DNA of 64,000 nt from assembly GCA_019095985.1 (NCBI GenBank), contig CM032662.1:21065621-21129620 (forward strand), given 5' to 3'. The stretch comes from Streblospio benedicti. Its lineage: Eukaryota; Annelida; Polychaeta; Spionida; Spionidae. Positions 62,896-64,000 of this stretch are shown here, one piece after another. The position numbers and the translations under genes were made by a program. Position 1 is the stretch's first letter. Each line of letters starts with the position of its first letter. The notes below the pieces were generated by a model. The model saw nothing but the letters and a program-made list of their open reading frames with translations. It did no database searches and was not told the origin of the DNA.

Positions 62896-63332
62896 TGTCT
62901 CAGATATGTTGTAGTCAAATCCTTATCATTCACCATATAACTCTTTCTAGTCTTGACGCATCACTTCCATTTATTCCATTAGGATAGAGGCACTGCCACT
63001 AGCGTCCTGTGGCAAATTGTATCATTAAAACCTACAGTGATATAACAACTTCCATCACTTCCCTATCATAATCAGCACAAACATAGCTAAAGAAATGTAC
63101 ACGTGTAATTTTAGATACATGTAATAAACAACACCTCAATGTCAGTCTTGAAACGAGTGTATGTTAATAACTTAATATATGTGCATTTATTGCATGCACA
63201 TATATTGTTCAAAGATACTGCTGTAGAACAATAGACATACGTATAAAGATCCTTTACAAATTTGCTTATTTAGAAAAGAACATGTTGTTGTTAAACTTAT
63301 AGTACGTCATAATATGAACAAAGTCGTTTTAG
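62896..63332. promoter_or_regulatory. Presumed promoter side of exon 1A
   Basis: The 5' UTR and promoter of 1A should lie here. The sequence is AT-rich; no convincing TATA box or CpG island was seen. Confidence 0.3.
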
Positions 63333-63610
63333 GCATCGACGATTTGATCTCAGCTATTTTCACCATAGCTTCAATTATTATTTTTTCGTGAAATTTGACA
63401 TCTAATTATTTTTTTCTTAGATTACTGAACCTCAATTATTTTTTTTAACTGTATAATGCTGTTTAAAGCCATATTTGACAATTATTTATTTTTTCTAGCC
63501 AAATGAAACCTTATTATTTTTTTTCACCAATTTTCAGCCTTGCGTTATTTTTTTCAATATTTTTGCTGCCCCCACCCACCCCCACTCCCCTGAGATCAAA
63601 TGGTCGATGC
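63333..63610. mobile_element. Inverted-repeat element with internal ATTATTTTTTT sub-repeats
   Basis: The left end GCATCGACGATTTGATCTCA is mirrored by TGAGATCAAATGGTCGATGC. The interior repeats (T)CAATTATTTTTTT-like steps every 40-50 bp, plus a C-rich run near the right end. Flanking TTTA on both sides may be the target duplication. Non-coding. Confidence 0.75.
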
Positions 63611-64000
63611 TTTACCTAAAAAATAATGTCATCCATTATTATCACAGTCCAACCGTGGTTACATTTAGTGCTATCAGTGTTTTAGTTTTACCAATACAAA
63701 ATAAATTAAACATTAAATTCAATCACTATGAATTTGACAACTGAAATTAAATCCATTGTGTTGAGTCTTAATTCACAATTCATTCAAACAAGAACCAAAC
63801 CAGTGCTAGGTCTTATCACTGGAATATCCGACACACTACTGTATGCAATGGACACGAAAACTGATATTTATTGCTATCCAAAAGCGACCAAGTCACTTGG
63901 GGATTATCAGTGAATTGCCAGTTGAGTAGTATTGTGCAGATGATTGGGTGATTGGCGTGTGCATCCAGGTAGATGGGAGGTGCACACCTGAAGGGATTAG
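63611..64000. other. Non-coding right edge
   Basis: Nothing recognised apart from a short open frame (63728-63913) with no supporting signals. Confidence 0.5.

Noticed and set aside
1-64000. tRNA, rRNA, CRISPR, LTR or other virus-like elements
   Set aside because: None was recognised by eye on either strand. The satellite is tandem with no spacers, and the only polymerase is of the LINE type.

Overview
The window looks like nuclear DNA from an invertebrate animal, probably marine. It is AT-rich and mostly non-coding. It carries many short inverted-repeat transposons (MITEs), a 5'-truncated LINE, a satellite array and CA/CG microsatellites. Nothing in it suggests a bacterial or organellar origin. 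I cannot name the species. No tRNA, rRNA, CRISPR array, LTR element or other virus-like element was recognised.

The main content appears to be the 5' part of one large gene on the minus strand, whose later exons would lie beyond the left edge. Three coding first exons are supported at 62895-62805 (1A), 52926-52833 (1B) and 6387-5562 (1C). Each has an ATG in good context, an in-frame stop just upstream and a clean GT donor in phase 1. All three end in the same short peptide pattern, LDGxxYTI followed by a split Gly codon, so they look like interchangeable starts for one downstream protein. A CpG-rich block at 32115-31914 may be a fourth phase-1 first exon, without the shared ending. Between 1B and 1C, at 22033-21999 on the same strand, a strong 3' splice site is fused directly to GTAAG, with a second donor 35 nt further on. 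That is the layout of a recursive splice site or a tiny cassette exon. I could not assign the protein to a family.

Region by region: 1-2900 is a ~170 bp satellite that decays to the right. 3470-4150 is a duplicated palindromic MITE. 5150-5320 is a small inverted element, followed by exon 1C. 7530-7800 is a LINE-like 3' tail. 14494-14796 is a CpG-rich plus-strand frame with a membrane segment and one in-frame TGA. 15287-15391 is a foldback element. 19154-19590 is a second copy of the palindromic MITE with a long hairpin. 24837-25062 and 25759-26139 are MITEs. 26300-28445 is a minus-strand LINE fragment with a reverse transcriptase. 28821-31144 is a diverged tandem duplication. 31820-32115 is the CpG block. 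36600-37125 is a repeat cluster with nested palindromes. 38270-39002 and 54790-55411 are two similar MITEs in opposite orientation that bracket exon 1B. 60000-60440 is a C-rich degenerate repeat. 63333-63610 is another inverted-repeat element.

The window also holds at least six perfect CRE octamers (TGACGTCA), where about one is expected by chance. One lies in the exon 1B promoter beside CCAAT boxes and an NRF1 site.
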